Assembly: GCA_964508705.1 (NCBI GenBank)
Contig: CAZDUS010000012.1
Span: 1 to 54,760, forward strand
Source: CAZDUS01 sp964508705
GTDB lineage: Bacteria > Verrucomicrobiota > Kiritimatiellia > CAIKKV01 > CAITUY01
Length of the DNA: 54,760 bases
Direction: 5' to 3'
The notes under the pieces were generated by a model. That model ran no database searches. It was given only the letters and a program-made list of their open reading frames with translations, and was not told the DNA's origin. A program made the position numbers and the translations under genes. Of the stretch, positions 25,122-34,024 are shown in pieces; the stretch's first letter is position 1; every line of letters begins with the position of its first letter.

Positions 25122-26247
25122 GCTTAGTTCCCCTAACTGACTCCAGAAGACTCTTATATTTGGTCGCCACTCGGCACATATCAAATAACTCCAGTGCGCG
25201 GGCCCGGATTTCCCCTGACCTCGCCAAGCATCCGGCAGTAGATAAACAGGCCAGCCTGACCATGGCTTCCGCAAGGGCATGATCATCCCCCGGCGGTACA
25301 ATCTGCCCATGGGGCCCCACGATCATTGCGGCATCCCCGACATCCGTCGAAATACAGGGCTTCCCACAACTCAAGGCCTCACACAAAACCGTAGGGAACG
25401 ATTCGCCCACGGAACTCAACACCACAGCATCTACACCGTTCATGATGGCAGGCACATCAGACCGAGGCCCCAGAAAATGCACCTTCCCCTCTAATCCATA
25501 TTCCATGATCAGCGCTTTAAGTTCCTCGTTTGTCCCATTCAAGCTCTCCCCCGCAAGAACCAACCGTAGAGCAGTCTTCTGCCGCACCGCAAGCCCTGCC
25601 GCCCTGATAAAACCCTGTACATTCTTTAACGGATCCAGACGTGCCACCAACCCAAACACAAACTCATCCGGACCAAATCCCCATTCCCGGCGGCACCGCT
25701 CCCTGTCAATCACGTTGGGCTGAAAAGCCTCCCCGTCAACGCCAATAGGAATAGCCACACCTCCCTCAGCTGAATAACCCAACTTTTCATGAAGCTCACG
25801 ACTTCTCTCCCCAACATAGACAATCGCCGCGCAGCGCCACGACAGCATTCTGCACCAACGGGCTACATTTAATGTTCGCCGCTTATTCAGCAATGGATCC
25901 AGATTGGCGTGATGAATCGTCCAGACTAACTTCAGCCTCGGAAACATCAAGGCCGCCAACCCCGTCAGGAAATTGGAATGGTACATCCACGAAACAATAA
26001 CATCCGGCTTCTTAGAACGGATCAACAAGATCAAGCGCCACAAGGCCAGAGGATTGGACTTTCCCCGGCCAAGCCCCAAGGTATGCACCGGAACCCTCAT
26101 CGCTTCAATTGCATCCCCATGATGTCCCCTGTCCATCAGTGAAACCACCTCTGCGGAGTGAACATCCCGGGTGTTCTTCAACAGGCGAACGAGAAAACCT
26201 TCAGCCCCGCCACCCCCAAGACCAGTGATGACATGCATCACCTTCAT
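25114..26247 (-). CDS. Glycosyltransferase family 4 (group 1)
   Basis: 377-residue GT-B transferase. MHVITGLGGGGAEGFLVRLL is the classic N-terminal glycine loop; the C-terminal domain has GLVARLDPLKNVQGFIRA, VHFLGPRSDVPAIM and the E-x7-E region SSVGESFPTVLCEALSCGKP. Such enzymes are retaining transferases that act on lipid-linked oligosaccharides at the inner membrane. First gene of the leftward block: methyltransferase, second GT, flippase and PglC-like gene follow with overlaps. AAGGTG precedes the ATG. Confidence 0.9.
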   Translation of the reverse strand: MKVMHVITGLGGGGAEGFLVRLLKNTRDVHSAEVVSLMDRGHHGDAIEAMRVPVHTLGLGRGKSNPLALWRLILLIRSKKPDVIVSWMYHSNFLTGLAALMFPRLKLVWTIHHANLDPLLNKRRTLNVARWCRMLSWRCAAIVYVGERSRELHEKLGYSAEGGVAIPIGVDGEAFQPNVIDRERCRREWGFGPDEFVFGLVARLDPLKNVQGFIRAAGLAVRQKTALRLVLAGESLNGTNEELKALIMEYGLEGKVHFLGPRSDVPAIMNGVDAVVLSSVGESFPTVLCEALSCGKPCISTDVGDAAMIVGPHGQIVPPGDDHALAEAMVRLACLSTAGCLARSGEIRARALELFDMCRVATKYKSLLESVRGTKHV

Positions 26248-26520
26248 GCGCCCACCTTCCCAGAGCTCCTCCTGAAATCACCTGATATCTTCATATTCCC
26301 CGACATTTCACACAGCGTTTCAACCGCATATAACATACGGCTATCGTAACGTTTTTAGGACAAAAGATGCTCACACATCCTGTTTAACTTGTCGAGTCTC
26401 ATGGCGTAAACTCACCAGGCGCCCAGGAGCAAGGGACTCCCTGTCATCCAGGAGTCACAAATACTGCTCTCTTCATCCGTCTCAATATTAATTTTGACGC
26501 ATAGATAGGCGAGGACTACA

Positions 26521-27795
26521 TTGCCGGACATGTTTTTTGATGTGCGAGCAGTTCTTAAACGTTCCAATATCCCGCTTGCGGGACTGACGATGCTGATTAG
26601 CTTTCTAATGCTTGGCGGATTTAATGTCGCCCGGGGTTTAAGCATGGGAGGCGATAGCCACGGATATGACGAACAATCCAATCGCCTGGTAACAGAATAC
26701 CTCAGCGGCAATCATTCAACTCCAACCGACACAAGCAATCCTTCCACCGCCTTCTACCGGGGCTTCTGGGTATTTATTGCCTTTTTTAAGATCGCTTTCC
26801 TTGTCCACTGGAAGACAGCTTTCCTGCTGGGCGTAGCCCTCCTCTACGCATTGGGCTGCGGAGGCCTATTTCTAGCCGGTTCCCTTTATGGAAATCGACG
26901 ATGGATGCCGGGCTTTGCCTTGTACTGTGCAATCGTTCCCATCCTATACCCTGAAGTTTATTTTCTTGGGAACTACCTTTTGGCAGACGTGTCATTGGGA
27001 GGATTGAGTTACCTCGCCTTCACTTGCATTGGGTTTTCCTTTTTTCGGGAGAAGATTTCATTTTCCGGGGCCTGCGTTTCTTTAGCCCTGCTTGCCTTAC
27101 TACTCTTCTGGAAACCCACCATGATATCGGTGGTAGCAATATCGATACTCATCGTTGCAGCCCGCCTCGTCGCTTGTTACACCCCGTCTCGCCGATTCTT
27201 CATCCCGTTCGTCGCGGTTTATGTCGTGGGCAGCATTGCCGTGCTGATTATCGGAGCCCTGTTGCGAAGAAACCCTGAATTATGCCCCCTCGAGGGAGTG
27301 CGAGTCTTTTTTTACAATACCGATGTCGTGTTTAAACATGGATCACTTCTTGATGAAACAAGCTACTGGACAGTCACCCCGCCGAAAACACCATGGGAAT
27401 ACATCCGACTCGCCATCTTCCGCTATATCTATGTGTATCGGTACTGGAATCCGCTCCATTCAGTGAGCCATCAACTCTATTCACATTTGTATTTTATCCC
27501 TATCTTTCTTTTATCTATCGTTCACCTGGCAAGAACATTTGCCACCTGGTCACAAGCATCTTCATTCGTCAGATGGTTTACTGTCTACGGACTAATGATA
27601 ATCCACTCATTGGCCACCTCGTGCGCCCTCAGCGTAACAGCATGGGAATTCCGATACCAAATCCCCATGTTTTTCTTCCTCTGGATTTTTGCCTTCTTCG
27701 GCTTGCTTAACACCCTAGTTTCTCTGCGACAGAACGGGCTATCCGGGTCGCTTCGAAAATTGTTTCGGCGCGTTTACGAGCCGAAAGCGCCATAA
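26521..27795 (+). CDS. Polytopic membrane protein of the glycan locus
   Basis: 424-residue integral membrane protein with about nine to ten hydrophobic segments. After the first TM there is a periplasmic loop GGDSHGYDEQSNRLVTEYL with acidic residues where GT39/ArnT-like transferases keep their catalytic Asp/Glu, so it may be a divergent member of that class, but I cannot place it firmly. The start is TTG 26521 with GAGGA five bases ahead, or ATG 26530. It is flanked by leftward genes on both sides, and its last 89 bp overlap the convergent GT gene. Confidence 0.6.
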   Translation: MPDMFFDVRAVLKRSNIPLAGLTMLISFLMLGGFNVARGLSMGGDSHGYDEQSNRLVTEYLSGNHSTPTDTSNPSTAFYRGFWVFIAFFKIAFLVHWKTAFLLGVALLYALGCGGLFLAGSLYGNRRWMPGFALYCAIVPILYPEVYFLGNYLLADVSLGGLSYLAFTCIGFSFFREKISFSGACVSLALLALLLFWKPTMISVVAISILIVAARLVACYTPSRRFFIPFVAVYVVGSIAVLIIGALLRRNPELCPLEGVRVFFYNTDVVFKHGSLLDETSYWTVTPPKTPWEYIRLAIFRYIYVYRYWNPLHSVSHQLYSHLYFIPIFLLSIVHLARTFATWSQASSFVRWFTVYGLMIIHSLATSCALSVTAWEFRYQIPMFFFLWIFAFFGLLNTLVSLRQNGLSGSLRKLFRRVYEPKAP

Positions 27796-28819
27796 CACGA
27801 ATCAACTCAGGAGAGGATATCATACGTTCCATAGCATCAGCCAGCGCTTGGGCATCGCGGGCGGGCACAATCAACCCTTCCACCCCATTCACGATGGATT
27901 CCCGGCACCCAGGCGCATCGGTTGTAATAACGGCGCGACCACTTGCAAGTGCCTCCAGCACAGTCTGCGGCATACCTTCCCTGTAGGACGGCAAAACATA
28001 TACCGAGCACTCCGCCAAGGCGGATCGCACATCATCCAAGCGACCAAGAAACTGAATGTCGCCAGACTTCGTCCAGTTGTCCAATTCATCTTGCCGGATA
28101 CATGCCGGATTTTCATCCAGCCAGCCAACGAGACGAAATTCAGCATCAGGATGTCGAGACCGAACTTGGCGTGCCGCCGCCGCATATTCGCGGACACCTT
28201 TATCCACAAGCAAACGTGCAATCATAAGAAAGGCAGGCTTTGCCGGGATCGGAGCGACTCGAAACCGAGAGATATCAACCCCGGCACCAGGAAGTTGATG
28301 CGCTTGCTTAGGGCGGACCCCTCGCTCCGCCAACATGAGAGCTTTGTCGTCGGCATTCAGGAAGAACACCGTCTTGTTCCAGCGTAGCGCGAACCGATAA
28401 AAGAGCAGGAGAAAGCGCCGCAACAGGAGGCGTCCTGTCCCGCCACCGGGAGTAAACGCATAGCCCAGCCCCGTCACGATGGAACCCGAAACTGGCACAT
28501 ATGCTAACCGGGCAGCCATGGAACCGTAGAGATTAGGCTTGATGGTGTAATTGAGAACTACATCAGGCTGGAACACTTTCATAGTTCGGTATAGCGCCAA
28601 GAAATAGCGCATGTCACGAACCGGGTTGATTCCAGTTCGATCCATAGGAATTTCTTCAATCGAAACGCCTTTGGCCTTCAGGGCAGACCGGACGGATTCT
28701 GTCATGGGCGGGGCACAAACACGGACAGTGTGACCTGCAGAAACCATATGGTCCAGCAAGATGCCCCAGAATAGAAGAAGCGCCTCGGGAAGATTTCCAA
28801 CAATCAGCACCCTTTTCAT
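27707..28819 (-). CDS. Glycosyltransferase family 4 (PglA/capsular type)
   Basis: 370-residue GT-B transferase. MKRVLIVGNLPEALLLFW starts the N-terminal domain; DVVLNYTIKPNLYGSMAAR and VTGLGYAF are typical of capsular/PglA-like N-acetylgalactosaminyl transferases, and the C-terminal half has LMIARLLVDKGVREY and LPSYREGMPQTVLEALASGR. It probably adds the second sugar after the bacillosamine-type residue, by analogy with PglA; that is an inference from family and locus. Its start overlaps the next gene's stop by 4 bp and its 3' end overlaps the convergent neighbour by 89 bp. Confidence 0.87.
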   Translation of the reverse strand: MKRVLIVGNLPEALLLFWGILLDHMVSAGHTVRVCAPPMTESVRSALKAKGVSIEEIPMDRTGINPVRDMRYFLALYRTMKVFQPDVVLNYTIKPNLYGSMAARLAYVPVSGSIVTGLGYAFTPGGGTGRLLLRRFLLLFYRFALRWNKTVFFLNADDKALMLAERGVRPKQAHQLPGAGVDISRFRVAPIPAKPAFLMIARLLVDKGVREYAAAARQVRSRHPDAEFRLVGWLDENPACIRQDELDNWTKSGDIQFLGRLDDVRSALAECSVYVLPSYREGMPQTVLEALASGRAVITTDAPGCRESIVNGVEGLIVPARDAQALADAMERMISSPELIRVMALSARKRAETIFEATRIARSVAEKLGC

Positions 28820-30099
28820 CGGCAGCGACGCCTCTCACGCCATGCATCCCAGAGCATAAAGGTTCCAACGGCACCGAGCGACGCAAGCATCATGACCAGT
28901 GAAAACCGAACCCGCATTAGAGTGCCAAGATTGGGCGTTGTAATAGTATAGATCACCCCCCAGGGAACAAAGAACAGCCAAGGGGCCCAAAATGTCAACT
29001 CTCGGCCGTTCCGCCAACAGATCCAAAAGAGTCCCGGAATCAGCAGATAGCGGACCAGTGTTTCCATATACGCAAAAGCATAGAATGGATTTGATCCCTC
29101 AGGGATGATCCAGTCGATGGGAAACGGAGACAGCAGGAGAAGCTGCAAAGCACGGGGAACATAGGACATGACTTTCCATGAAGAGTCGAGGATGGCATTA
29201 CTGTCCAATTTACTACGGGCTTCTGGATAGCTGATCAGGTAAATATATCGCATCGTGGCCATTCGTCGAAAAGGAGTGTCTAAGGGTCCTAAACAAGAGG
29301 GACGAAAGATTTGGCTTGGCACTCCGCCTGGCACTGATAAACCCACCCCTGAGTACTCCTGCGCAGCCTTTGTCTTAGTCAAACAAAAACAAAGGAGAGC
29401 AGACAAAGCAAGGACACCCCACACGGCACCGCTAATCCTTCTTTGAAGGAGATCAACCGCAAGAAGCACCATGCCGACGAAAACACAACCGAGCAATGAT
29501 AGAAACATACTGTAGGGGCGGCCAATCCAAAGAAGAATCAGACCCCCGATCAGCCATGAAAGACTTCGACCCGCCTTTTGCCAAGTCATGCGAGAAGTTC
29601 TGTCTGAAAAAAGCCGGATCAAGCCAAACCAAACAATCAACGTCCCGGTAATGATGAGCGGATCTTTATGAATCTGCGTCAGGAACAGAAGCGAGGTCGG
29701 GGCTAAGACAAACGGCAAGGCACATAAGGCGGCCCGAGCATCGGAATCAACAAAAGGTCGGAGAATTAAAAGTAGTATCCATGCTGAAAAAGACCACAAA
29801 ACAGCATTAAGGGGCAACATCACCCATGGCTTTGAACAACCAGTGAGAACATATAACGCAGAGGCTATACCTGCCGGGCTTTGTCCGGCAGGTCGTAAAC
29901 ACCATGCAGACCACCCCTGAACACCAATGATGTTCGCCTGATCCACAGCAATCTGATGAAAGCCTGAGGCATCCGAATTCTTAATGAGACCGACGCCATC
30001 GTTCAGGGTTGGCGAGTAATGAGGGAGAAGCACTAATTGCACGAAGAAACCACAGAACAAAATATACAGAAAGACACCACTATTCCAAAACCATCGCAT
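28816..30099 (-). CDS. Polytopic membrane protein, possible polymerase or GT39-like
   Basis: 427-residue protein with about eleven hydrophobic stretches, starting with a TM at residues 7-27 and a periplasmic loop that includes GFHQIAVDQANII. The conserved-looking LTQIHKDPLIITGTLIVWFGL and WIGRPYSMFLSL do not let me assign a family; position next to a GT4 gene in a locus with a flippase makes a polymerase or membrane transferase role plausible. AGAGGT lies six bases before the ATG. The 4-bp overlap with the downstream GT gene implies coupling. Confidence 0.6.
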   Translation of the reverse strand: MRWFWNSGVFLYILFCGFFVQLVLLPHYSPTLNDGVGLIKNSDASGFHQIAVDQANIIGVQGWSAWCLRPAGQSPAGIASALYVLTGCSKPWVMLPLNAVLWSFSAWILLLILRPFVDSDARAALCALPFVLAPTSLLFLTQIHKDPLIITGTLIVWFGLIRLFSDRTSRMTWQKAGRSLSWLIGGLILLWIGRPYSMFLSLLGCVFVGMVLLAVDLLQRRISGAVWGVLALSALLCFCLTKTKAAQEYSGVGLSVPGGVPSQIFRPSCLGPLDTPFRRMATMRYIYLISYPEARSKLDSNAILDSSWKVMSYVPRALQLLLLSPFPIDWIIPEGSNPFYAFAYMETLVRYLLIPGLFWICWRNGRELTFWAPWLFFVPWGVIYTITTPNLGTLMRVRFSLVMMLASLGAVGTFMLWDAWRERRRCR

Positions 30100-30329
30100 G
30101 CAATTGACCTCTTCTCAGAGCAAAGAAAAAAATGTTAATATAAAAAATATTTATGAATTCATAGTAAGCGCACCATCAGGCTTGTCAACCCGAATCCCGA
30201 TACACGAATCCAGCTCACCATGCATGGATAGACGCCTGGATCCAGCAGGGGATTGCGCTTGTAAGTCAACCAATCAACTAATAGGTTAACAGCCAAGTTG
30301 CTGGAGAGTCCGTGATTTCACAATTATAG

Positions 30330-30974
30330 ATGAATGACTGTTTAATCATGAATGAAGACGATGGAATTTATGTGGTAGGGGCTGGTGGGCACGGCAAGGT
30401 CATCATCGCGACACTTCAGGATGCAGGGCATCGCGTTCTGGGGGTATTGGATGACGACCCAACAACATGGGGTCACTCCATAATGGGAATTGCCATATTG
30501 GGACATTCCTCCCTACTCGAGCAAAAACCCAATTCGAAAGCCTTGCTCGCGATCGGCAACAATCGCATCCGGCGTGACCTAGCAAGGCGAATGCCAGCAA
30601 CCCAATGGATCACGGTAGTGCATCCGCGCGCCTACGTGCATTCGAGCGTAACGTTGGGAGCAGGCACCGTCGTCTTTGCGGGGGCGGTTATCCAGCCGGG
30701 CACAACAATTGGAGAACACGTCATCATCAACACAGCCGCCACGGTGGATCATGACTGCAGGCTTGGAGACTATGTGCACATCGCACCCGGCGTTCACCTT
30801 GCTGGTGGCGTAACCGTGGGGGACAGCGTGCTGATGGGGATTGGTTCCTGCGTAATCCCCTGTATCGAAATCGGCCCGGAAACGGTCATCGGAGCCGGTG
30901 CCGCCATCGTTAATAACATCCCTGGAAAAGTAACTGCATTCGGGATTCCAGCGCGGATTCAAGGAATTCAATAA
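30330..30974 (+). CDS. pglD: PglD/NeuD-type sugar N/O-acetyltransferase
   Basis: 214-residue enzyme. An N-terminal nucleotide-sugar-binding part (YVVGAGGHGKVI) is followed by a left-handed beta-helix of hexapeptide repeats (VHPRAYVHSSVTLGAGTVVF, IGEHVIINTAATVDHDCRLG with the catalytic His of the DHD motif). It would acetylate the 4-amino group of UDP-4-amino-sugar with acetyl-CoA, giving UDP-di-N-acetylbacillosamine. The stop overlaps the ATG of the next gene by one base. An internal ATG at 30348 gives the more usual family N-terminus; neither start has a good Shine-Dalgarno. Confidence 0.88.
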   Translation: MNDCLIMNEDDGIYVVGAGGHGKVIIATLQDAGHRVLGVLDDDPTTWGHSIMGIAILGHSSLLEQKPNSKALLAIGNNRIRRDLARRMPATQWITVVHPRAYVHSSVTLGAGTVVFAGAVIQPGTTIGEHVIINTAATVDHDCRLGDYVHIAPGVHLAGGVTVGDSVLMGIGSCVIPCIEIGPETVIGAGAAIVNNIPGKVTAFGIPARIQGIQ

Positions 30975-32104
30975 TGAGCAGCAAAAATCGGATATTCCTT
31001 TCACCGCCTCACATGGGGGGCCGGGAACGTGTCCTTGTGGATGAGGCGTTCACCTCCAACTACATTGCCCCCCTTGGTCCAATGGTGGATGCATTCGAAC
31101 AGGAGATGGCCGCTTATACCGGCATCCCCTATTGCCTCGCCTTAAACAGCGGAACAGCTGCAACTCATCTAGCTCTACGTCATCTGGAAGTCGGCCCGGG
31201 CGATGTTGTCTTGGCATCCACCCTGACCTTCATCGGCAGCGTAACCCCCGTGATCTTCCAAGGTGCGACCTTGATGTTCGTGGATGCTGACCCAAAAACA
31301 TGGAACATGGATCCCGACCGTCTGGCCGAAGCCATTAATCTTTGTCGTAAAAGCGGGAAAACGCCACGCGCCGTAATTCCTACCGACCTTTATGGACAAA
31401 GTTGCGATTATGACCGTTTGCACGCCGTTTGCTCGCCTTTGGGCATTCCTATTATCGCTGACGCGGCCGAGGCTATGGGGGCTCGTTACAAGGGGCTGCA
31501 CGCAGGAAAAGGTTCGTATGCCACTATTTTTTCATTTAACGGCAACAAGATCATCACCACGTCAGGCGGCGGAATGTTGGCCTCGGAGGACCGAGCCATG
31601 ATCGAACATGCCCGCAAACTCTCGCAACAGGCCCGCGAACCCTTTCCCCACTACGAGCATACAGAGATAGGTTACAATTACCGCATGAGCAACATCGTTG
31701 CCGCGATTGGCCGCGGTCAACTTGAAGTACTGGATGATCGAGTCCATGCTCGTCGCAAGATATTTGATTCCTATGTCCAATCCCTCTCCGACCTTCCTGG
31801 ACTATCGTTTATGCCGGAAGCTAACTATGGAAAATCAAACCGCTGGCTTACCGTCATACTTCTGGATCCAAAACTGACGGGCACGACACCTGAAAAAATC
31901 CGTCTGGCCTTGGAATCAGAAAATATTGAAGCGCGCCCAGTATGGAAACCGCTGCATATGCAACCAGTCTTCAATCAATGCACATGCCAGGGAGGATCTG
32001 TCGCTGAACGCATCTTTGCGCAGGGATTATGCCTGCCATCAGGAACAGCCATGTCCCCCGAGGACTTCGAGCGCGTCACCAAGGTCATACGTAGATGTTT
32101 TTAG
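30974..32104 (+). CDS. pglE: DegT/DnrJ aminotransferase, PglE-like
   Basis: 376-residue PLP-dependent sugar aminotransferase. ALNSGTAATHLALRHL starts the PLP phosphate site, and the Schiff-base lysine is Lys192 in FNGNKIITTSGGGML. YNYRMSNIVAAIGRGQLE completes the fold type I pattern of PglE and relatives that aminate UDP-4-keto-6-deoxy-GlcNAc at C4. It sits between the acetyltransferase (PglD-like) and dehydratase (PglF-like) genes, exactly the set needed for UDP-di-N-acetylbacillosamine. Confidence 0.92.
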   Translation: MSSKNRIFLSPPHMGGRERVLVDEAFTSNYIAPLGPMVDAFEQEMAAYTGIPYCLALNSGTAATHLALRHLEVGPGDVVLASTLTFIGSVTPVIFQGATLMFVDADPKTWNMDPDRLAEAINLCRKSGKTPRAVIPTDLYGQSCDYDRLHAVCSPLGIPIIADAAEAMGARYKGLHAGKGSYATIFSFNGNKIITTSGGGMLASEDRAMIEHARKLSQQAREPFPHYEHTEIGYNYRMSNIVAAIGRGQLEVLDDRVHARRKIFDSYVQSLSDLPGLSFMPEANYGKSNRWLTVILLDPKLTGTTPEKIRLALESENIEARPVWKPLHMQPVFNQCTCQGGSVAERIFAQGLCLPSGTAMSPEDFERVTKVIRRCF

Positions 32105-32122
32105 CCCGGAGAAGACCTGATC

Positions 32123-34024
32123 ATGTTGCGACAATTTAAGAACAGCAAATTTTACCTGATGATTTTGGCTGATTTGTTTTTCTTTTCAGCTTCATTGATC
32201 ATCGCCTATCTGCTTCGGCTGGACTTCACTTTGACATCCCTGCACAGCGGTCAGATCAGAACCCTTCTCCCGTTGTTTTTGACTTTCAAACTCGTCACAT
32301 TTATTGCCTTCGGCCTTTACCGAGGCATGTGGCGTTACACCGGACTCAAGGACATCCTAGGGCTCCTTTATGCCTCTCTGCTGTCTTCAATGATCATAAC
32401 CTCCTGGCTGGTTTTCCTGAATCGCTTTGGAGACTATTCTCGGGGAATCATCATCATCGACTGCCTTTTGACATTCCTTTTTACAAGCGGCTTTCGCGTC
32501 ATGATCCGCATGGGCTTTGTCTATCGTTCACGTGACACTTCAATATCCAAGCTCTGGCGGCCCCGGAAATGCGATGGCAAAGGCCGTCGCGTCATGATCG
32601 TTGGAGCCGGTGATGCCGGCGAGAAGATCTTGCGCGAAATTTCCGGTAGCCGGAATTTTCGCTATCAAGTTGTCTGTTTTCTCGACGATGCCTCAGGGAA
32701 GCAACACCAGACAATCCACGGACTGCCTGTCTTTGGCCCAATCGAGACCCTGCCGGAAGTGGTCAAATCGCAGTCAATACAAGAGATACTGATCGCAATT
32801 CCATCGGCAACGGGCACCCAAATGCGCCGCATCGTCGAACTCTGCGAAGCCTGTGATGTGACATTTAAGACACTACCTAGCCTCGGATCTATCATCGATG
32901 GGAGGGTCTCAGTCCGTGCGCTTCGCCATGTGGATTATGAAGACTTACTTGGAAGGCCACCCGTGAACCTGGATAATGCCGAGATTGCCGCCTGCCTGCA
33001 AGGACGCCGCATTCTAGTGACCGGCTGTGGCGGTTCCATTGGATCAGAGTTATGCCGTCAAATCATCAAGTTTCAACCCAGCCAACTCATTTTGTGGGAA
33101 TCAAGCGAGCCCAGTCTTTATCAGATCCAGATGGAACTCCATCATGAATGGAAGTTTCATGATTACGTCCCAATTCTTGGACAGATTCAGCAGGCCGGAC
33201 TGCTGGACCGTGTATTCCATCAATATCAGCCAGAAGTCGTTTTTCACGCCGCCGCCTATAAACATGTACCCTTATTAGAGCAGAACCCCTGGAATGCTGT
33301 TCTGAATAATATCGAGGCCAGTGAGCTTCTCATGAAAGCGGCCATTCGACACGGCGTTGTTCGTTTTGTTCTAGTCTCAACCGACAAGGCCGTTCGCCCC
33401 ACGAATGTCATGGGTGCCAGCAAGCGAACAATCGAAATCATCCTGCAGTCATTGAACGGCGGTCCTACCCATTTCATGGCGGTTCGGTTCGGCAATGTTC
33501 TTGGCTCAGCAGGTTCGGTAATCCCCCTCTTCCAACGCCAGATAGAGCGCGGAGGTCCAGTCACAGTCACCCATCCTGAAGTAACACGTTATTTCATGTC
33601 CATCCCGGAGGCGGCACAACTCATCCTGCAAGCAGGATCAATGGGATCAGGCGGCGAGCTTTTCATTCTGGATATGGGGACCCCCATCAAGATTGTTGAC
33701 ATGGCCCGCGATTTGATTCGGCTGTCAGGCAAGGAACCGGATATCGATATCCCTATTGTCTTCACAGGAATACGACCGGGCGAGAAACTCTATGAGGAAT
33801 TGATCACTGAAGGCGAAGGCATCGTGAGAACCCATCACGAAAAAATCCGCGTCATCAAACCCACTCCAAGCAGTACAGCAGCCGCTGTGTCCCTCCTGAA
33901 GCACCTTCCGGACCTGCATCGTGCCTCCGATGAATACAATGCCGACGCCATCCGTGAATATCTATGCAGTATGGTTCCGGAATACACACCCTTATCTTCC
34001 GCCTCTGTCCTGCCAAAATCATGA
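32123..34024 (+). CDS. pglF: PglF-like UDP-GlcNAc C6 dehydratase (membrane)
   Basis: 633-residue inner-membrane enzyme. Four N-terminal membrane helices are followed by a Rossmann-like domain (MIVGAGDAGEKILREI) and the catalytic SDR domain: ILVTGCGGSIGSELCRQI binds NAD, FHAAAYKHVPLLEQ and the modified triad MGASKRTIEI are those of PglF/CapD/WbpM dehydratases, in which Met replaces the usual Tyr. It converts UDP-GlcNAc to UDP-4-keto-6-deoxy-GlcNAc, step one of the bacillosamine route. GGAG is 11 bases before the ATG; the downstream O-antigen-ligase-like gene overlaps its stop by 4 bp. Confidence 0.92.
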   Translation: MLRQFKNSKFYLMILADLFFFSASLIIAYLLRLDFTLTSLHSGQIRTLLPLFLTFKLVTFIAFGLYRGMWRYTGLKDILGLLYASLLSSMIITSWLVFLNRFGDYSRGIIIIDCLLTFLFTSGFRVMIRMGFVYRSRDTSISKLWRPRKCDGKGRRVMIVGAGDAGEKILREISGSRNFRYQVVCFLDDASGKQHQTIHGLPVFGPIETLPEVVKSQSIQEILIAIPSATGTQMRRIVELCEACDVTFKTLPSLGSIIDGRVSVRALRHVDYEDLLGRPPVNLDNAEIAACLQGRRILVTGCGGSIGSELCRQIIKFQPSQLILWESSEPSLYQIQMELHHEWKFHDYVPILGQIQQAGLLDRVFHQYQPEVVFHAAAYKHVPLLEQNPWNAVLNNIEASELLMKAAIRHGVVRFVLVSTDKAVRPTNVMGASKRTIEIILQSLNGGPTHFMAVRFGNVLGSAGSVIPLFQRQIERGGPVTVTHPEVTRYFMSIPEAAQLILQAGSMGSGGELFILDMGTPIKIVDMARDLIRLSGKEPDIDIPIVFTGIRPGEKLYEELITEGEGIVRTHHEKIRVIKPTPSSTAAAVSLLKHLPDLHRASDEYNADAIREYLCSMVPEYTPLSSASVLPKS

